Assembly: GCF_012933505.1 (NCBI RefSeq)
Contig: NZ_JABBNB010000006.1
Location: 124,001 to 188,000 of the forward strand
Length of the DNA stretch: 64,000 bases
Reading direction: 5' to 3'
Source of the DNA: Gordonia asplenii
GTDB lineage: Bacteria; Actinomycetota; Actinomycetes; Mycobacteriales; Mycobacteriaceae
The notes below the pieces were generated by a model. It saw only the letters and a list, made by a program, of their open reading frames with translations. It was not told the DNA's origin and did not search any database. Shown here piece after piece: positions 60,784 through 64,000 of the stretch (its first letter is position 1; each line of letters starts with the position of its first letter). The translations under genes were made by a program, and so were the position numbers.

Positions 60784-61457
60784 CGGCCGTACTACTCGCC
60801 GAGGACGACTCGGCCATCGCCGAACCGCTCGCACGCGCGTTGACCCGCGAGGGATATGGCTGCGAAGTGGTCACCAACGGGGTCGACGCCCTGGCCGGAG
60901 CGCTCAACGGCGGATTCGAGCTGCTGGTCCTCGACCTCGGCCTGCCGCAGATGGACGGGCTCGAAGTCTGTCGACGAGTGCGTGTCGAACGCCCCGACCT
61001 CGCCGTCCTGATGCTCACCGCGCGGACCGACGAAGTGGACTTCGTCGTCGGCCTCGACGCCGGCGCCGACGACTACGTCGGCAAGCCCTTCCGCCTGGCC
61101 GAACTGCTCGCGCGGGTGCGGGCGCTGCTGCGTCGCCACCCCACCGCCGACGACGACGTGCTCGAAGGCGGCAACATCTCGCTCGACGCGCGGGCCCGCC
61201 GCGTCCTCGTCGACGGCAAGGATCTGGTCCTGGCCAACCGCGAATTCGACCTGCTGCGGTTCCTGATGGAACGGCCCGGCGAGGTGGTCAGCCGCGAGGA
61301 CATCGTCCGCGAAGTGTGGGGCTCGGCCGATCTGCGCTCGTCGAAGACCCTGGACATGCACATCTCGTGGGTGCGGCGAAAGATCGGCGACGACTCCGGC
61401 GACCGGCCCCGGCATATCGTGACCGTGCGCGGCGTCGGCTTCCGCTTTGATCCGTAA
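60780..61457 (+). CDS. OmpR-family response regulator
   Basis: The 225-residue regulator has a receiver domain with acidic pocket EDD (about 8-10), phospho-acceptor Asp in LLVLDLGLPQMDG (about residue 52), and Lys in VGKPF. A winged helix follows (about 130-225: LANREFDLLRFLMERPGEVV, MHISWVRRKIGD). It overlaps the PH-domain gene by four bases and is followed by the histidine kinase after ten bases. Target genes are unknown. Confidence 0.94.
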   Translation: MTAVLLAEDDSAIAEPLARALTREGYGCEVVTNGVDALAGALNGGFELLVLDLGLPQMDGLEVCRRVRVERPDLAVLMLTARTDEVDFVVGLDAGADDYVGKPFRLAELLARVRALLRRHPTADDDVLEGGNISLDARARRVLVDGKDLVLANREFDLLRFLMERPGEVVSREDIVREVWGSADLRSSKTLDMHISWVRRKIGDDSGDRPRHIVTVRGVGFRFDP

Positions 61458-61467
61458 GATCTCGTCG

Positions 61468-62796
61468 ATGCGCCAGCGCATCCTGACGTCGATGATCGCT
61501 ATGGTGGCCAGCGTCGGCGTGCTGCTGGGCATCCCGTTGATGGTGATCGCGTGGTGGTGGGTCTCCGATCACGCCCATCAAGACCTCGAAGGCCGGCTCA
61601 AGCGGGCGTCGGTGCTGCTGATCCAGCACGAGGACTCCGATCAGGAACATGCGCACGATGCAAGCGAGCTGGCCCGGTCCGACCCGGCCTTCCGATTGCT
61701 CGTACCCGACGACGGGTACCTGGTCATGAGTCACCCCGCGGTCGGCAATGTCGCCGGGCGAGCGCCGGAAGTACTCGTCGGCAACCCGATTCCCGCTCCG
61801 ACGTTCTCCGACAGCATCGACCTCGGCGACCTCGGTGTGCTGCGGATGTCGATTCCGCGCAACTCGGTGCGCGACGACCAGTGGGCGGCGATCGGAATCG
61901 TCGCGATGATGGTCGTCGCGTCGGTCGCGGTGACGACCGTGGTGGCCGCGATCACCGCGAGCCGCCTTGCCGACCCGGTCATCGACCTGGCCAATCGTGC
62001 GGGCGCGATGGCCAAGGGCGATTTCCGGTCCGAATGGCGAACCTACGGCATCGCCGAACTGGACCGGCTCTCGACGGCGCTGGGCGATGCCAACAGCGAG
62101 ATCGCCGACCGGTGGGAGCGGGAGGGCGAGATCGTCGGCGAGGTGTCGCATCAGCTCCGCAGTCGGCTCACCGCCATCCAACTGCGCCTCGACGAGCTGT
62201 CGATGCACCCCGACCCCGACGTCGTCGTCGAAGCCGAAGCCGCGGCCGCGCAGGTGGACCGGCTGTCGAAGGATCTCGATGAAATGGTCGCGGCGTCGCG
62301 TGAGTCGCCGGATGCGCCCGCCATCCCGATCGATGTGAGCAGGCTCGTCGCGACGCTGCGCGAGGACTTCGAGCACGCCTACGACGCGCAGGACCGCCGG
62401 ATCGTCGTGCGGGTTCCGGCCGATGCGACGGCGTGGAGTTCGCAGCCGTCGAGGCTGCGGGAGGCGATGTCGGTGCTGCTCGACAATGCGCTGCAACACG
62501 GTTCGGGGACGTGCACGATCAGCGCCGCCGGCTTGGTGTCGGCGTCGATGCTGCGGATCACCGTCGGCGACGAGGGACGCGGGGTGCCCGACGAACTGGT
62601 GACGCAGATCTTCCGTCGCGGGTTCACCGGCGGGCGGGGCAGCGGCGTCGGTTTGGCCCTGGCCCGTGCCCTCATCGAAGCCGACGGCGGGCGCCTGGAC
62701 CTGGTGTCACGCCACCCGACGGTGTTCGCGATCGTCGTGCCCGCCGGACCGCCGGAGGGCGCCGAGATCAAGCGTGACCGAGCTCCTCATCGATGA
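61468..62796 (+). CDS. Sensor histidine kinase
   Basis: The 442-residue kinase has two transmembrane helices (about 5-30, 143-165) around an extracytoplasmic sensor of about 110 residues, then a HAMP region (SRLADPVIDLANRAGAMAKG). The H-box is GEVSHQLRSRLTAIQLRLDE with phospho-His (about residue 222). The ATPase domain has LLDNALQHG and GDEGRGVPDELV. It pairs with the regulator just upstream. ATG 61468 is used; TTG 61447 would overlap the regulator. The last 29 bases overlap the opposite-strand gtrA. The signal is unknown. Confidence 0.92.
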   Translation: MRQRILTSMIAMVASVGVLLGIPLMVIAWWWVSDHAHQDLEGRLKRASVLLIQHEDSDQEHAHDASELARSDPAFRLLVPDDGYLVMSHPAVGNVAGRAPEVLVGNPIPAPTFSDSIDLGDLGVLRMSIPRNSVRDDQWAAIGIVAMMVVASVAVTTVVAAITASRLADPVIDLANRAGAMAKGDFRSEWRTYGIAELDRLSTALGDANSEIADRWEREGEIVGEVSHQLRSRLTAIQLRLDELSMHPDPDVVVEAEAAAAQVDRLSKDLDEMVAASRESPDAPAIPIDVSRLVATLREDFEHAYDAQDRRIVVRVPADATAWSSQPSRLREAMSVLLDNALQHGSGTCTISAAGLVSASMLRITVGDEGRGVPDELVTQIFRRGFTGGRGSGVGLALARALIEADGGRLDLVSRHPTVFAIVVPAGPPEGAEIKRDRAPHR

Positions 62797-63328
62797 GTTC
62801 GTCGAAGGTCGCGCGCAGGTCGGTCGACCCGGCGTCGCCGCCGCGCAGCTGCTCCTCGGGAAAGGCGAACTTGCGCAGCGCCCAGAAGCGGAAGGCCATC
62901 TGCAGCAGGTTGCCGATGATGTAATTCAGGCCGAAGTCGATGATCAGCAGTTCGATGCCGGCGATGTTCTGCCGCATCATGAACACGTTGTTGGCCAGCC
63001 ACAGCGGCGCGGCCGACAGGAGCACGCCGATCCCGCTGATCGCGAAGAACAGCAATGCCTCGTGGTGTCGTTCCCGGCCGCCGCGGTTCTTGAACGACCA
63101 CTCGCGGTTGAGGATGTAGCTGAGAATCGTCGCGATGACGCCCGAGATGATCTTCGCCATCACCGGCTTGCTCTCCAGGATGGAGAAGGTCAACGCGTAG
63201 TAGATCACCATGTCGACGATGAACGTGGTGCCGCCGACGAGCGCGAACTTGATGAGTTCGTGATGCCGCAGAACCTGACGACGAATCGGTTCGGGTAGGG
63301 CGGAGACAACGTCGTCGATCAAGGGCAC
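62768..63328 (-). CDS. GtrA-family membrane protein (Rv3277-like)
   Basis: The 186-residue protein has four transmembrane helices and the GtrA signature FALVGGTTFIVDMVIYYAL, ILSYILNREWSF, FFAISGIGVLLS and YIIGNLLQMAFRFWALRKF. GtrA proteins are thought to flip or help transfer lipid-linked sugars for cell-wall glycans. The start is uncertain: GTG 63328 fits TACACT eight bases upstream (63337-63342) as a leaderless promoter; TTG 63337 is the alternative. It is convergent with the kinase and divergent from purK, as in mycobacteria. Confidence 0.9.
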   Translation of the reverse strand: MPLIDDVVSALPEPIRRQVLRHHELIKFALVGGTTFIVDMVIYYALTFSILESKPVMAKIISGVIATILSYILNREWSFKNRGGRERHHEALLFFAISGIGVLLSAAPLWLANNVFMMRQNIAGIELLIIDFGLNYIIGNLLQMAFRFWALRKFAFPEEQLRGGDAGSTDLRATFDELIDEELGHA

Positions 63329-63448
63329 AAGGGTCAAGTGTACGAAACTCGACCGCCGAGTAACTTAGTCGGGCGCGAATGTAAGCAAGGTCGCAGGTGA
63401 GGTGACTGGCGCTCAGCGGTGTCGGTAGGGCGTGACAGACTGGTCGCC

Positions 63449-64000
63449 GTGAGTGAGAACATGCCGACCGTGACGATGATCGGTGGTGGCCAGCTGGCGC
63501 GAATGACGCATCAGGCCGCCATCGCGCTGGGGCAGTGCCTGCGCGTCCTGGCCGCGTCTGACGCCGACCCGGCGGCCCAGGTCAGCGCCGACGTCGTGAT
63601 CGGGTCGCACAACGATCTCGACGCCCTGCGTGAAGCGGCGGCCGGTGCGGTGGCGCTGACGTTCGACCACGAGGGCGTTCCGCTGGAGCACCTGCGCGCG
63701 CTGGAGGCCGACGGCGTCAATGTGGCGCCGCCGTCGAAGGCTCTCGAGTTCGCGCAGGACAAAATGGCGATGCGAGTCCGACTCTCCGAATTGGGACTGC
63801 CGGTGCCGGCCTTCGTCGACCTCGCCGGCGACCGTGCGGCCGCGCGGGACCGATTCATCACCTTCGGTGACGACAACGGATGGGCGGTCGTCCTCAAAGC
63901 GGTGCGCGGCGGCTACGACGGACGCGGCGTCTGGATCATCGACGACCGCGACGCCGGACTGGCGGCCTTCGACGCCGCGGCCGCCGACGCGTCGACGATC
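63449..64000 (+). CDS. purK: N5-carboxyaminoimidazole ribonucleotide synthase, 3'-truncated
   Basis: The 184 residues visible run to the window end without a stop. MIGGGQLARMTHQAAIALGQ is the PurK N-terminal Rossmann motif, NVAPPSKALEFAQDKMAMR the start of the ATP-grasp domain, and VVLKAVRGGYDGRGVW its ATP-binding loop. It makes N5-CAIR from AIR, ATP and bicarbonate in purine synthesis. GTG 63449 or ATG 63461 could start translation. The order gtrA-purK matches M. tuberculosis. Confidence 0.93.
   Translation, partial: MSENMPTVTMIGGGQLARMTHQAAIALGQCLRVLAASDADPAAQVSADVVIGSHNDLDALREAAAGAVALTFDHEGVPLEHLRALEADGVNVAPPSKALEFAQDKMAMRVRLSELGLPVPAFVDLAGDRAAARDRFITFGDDNGWAVVLKAVRGGYDGRGVWIIDDRDAGLAAFDAAAADASTI

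Overview
The window is high-GC actinobacterial DNA, most likely a mycolic-acid-containing member of the Mycobacteriales close to Gordonia. The best evidence is at the right end. There, accA3, a SufE-like gene, sseA, maf, accE5, accD5, birA, a PH-domain gene, gtrA and purK lie in the order known around Rv3285-Rv3276c of Mycobacterium tuberculosis. PrpR-type control of the methylcitrate genes, a cobalamin riboswitch upstream of metE, EthA-like and PapA-like genes, and leaderless-looking promoters fit the same group.

Bases 1-17025 form a nitrogen-compound catabolic region. After a truncated GntR-family gene come a LysR regulator, an APC permease, a flavin monooxygenase, an aldehyde dehydrogenase, and a tightly overlapping RidA / DUF1028 / M20-amidohydrolase / aspartase run. 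A large 6-S-cysteinyl-FMN / 4Fe-4S amine dehydrogenase follows. Its cofactor and substrate-pocket residues match the histamine-dehydrogenase branch of the trimethylamine dehydrogenase family. Read together, these genes can be ordered as histamine -> imidazole acetaldehyde -> imidazole acetate -> oxidised and opened ring -> aspartate -> fumarate. This is an inference, but it explains why an aspartase sits beside an amine dehydrogenase. Next to it, a two-headed Lrp/AsnC regulator faces an amidase, a DUF3311 protein and a sodium:solute symporter.

Bases 17022-25691 hold the methylcitrate cycle (prpR divergent from prpD-prpB-prpC), with a pyruvate carboxylase translationally coupled behind it. Propionyl-CoA disposal and oxaloacetate supply are therefore in one transcript. 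Both prpD and pyc carry the same roughly 24-base repeat inserted in the same frame, and in pyc the 30-base unit is tandemly repeated four times. Then come a Ni/Co permease, a large intergenic repeat block, and metE with its B12 riboswitch.

Bases 30701-43463 are accessory: an EthA-like Baeyer-Villiger monooxygenase divergent from a PucR-type regulator, a TetR gene with a palindromic operator, a secreted lipase, a 6-oxocamphor-hydrolase-like crotonase with a DUF6351 hydrolase and a GAF/PucR regulator, a TrmO-like tRNA-modification gene, and a HipBA toxin-antitoxin pair with two matched operator-like sites.

Bases 43464-64000 are the conserved acyl-CoA carboxylase neighbourhood. It is interrupted by a lipid-acylation island: three PapA-like condensation-fold acyltransferases, a secreted antigen-85-like esterase and a WS/DGAT-like protein. 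A two-component system precedes gtrA and the truncated purK.

A family of dispersed repeats with 'GGTTGAGC ... GTCGAAACC' arms fills five intergenic gaps. Three copies contain a conserved core of about 150 bp with a strong hairpin, and all three lie between convergent genes. No rRNA, tRNA, CRISPR array, transposase or phage gene was recognised.
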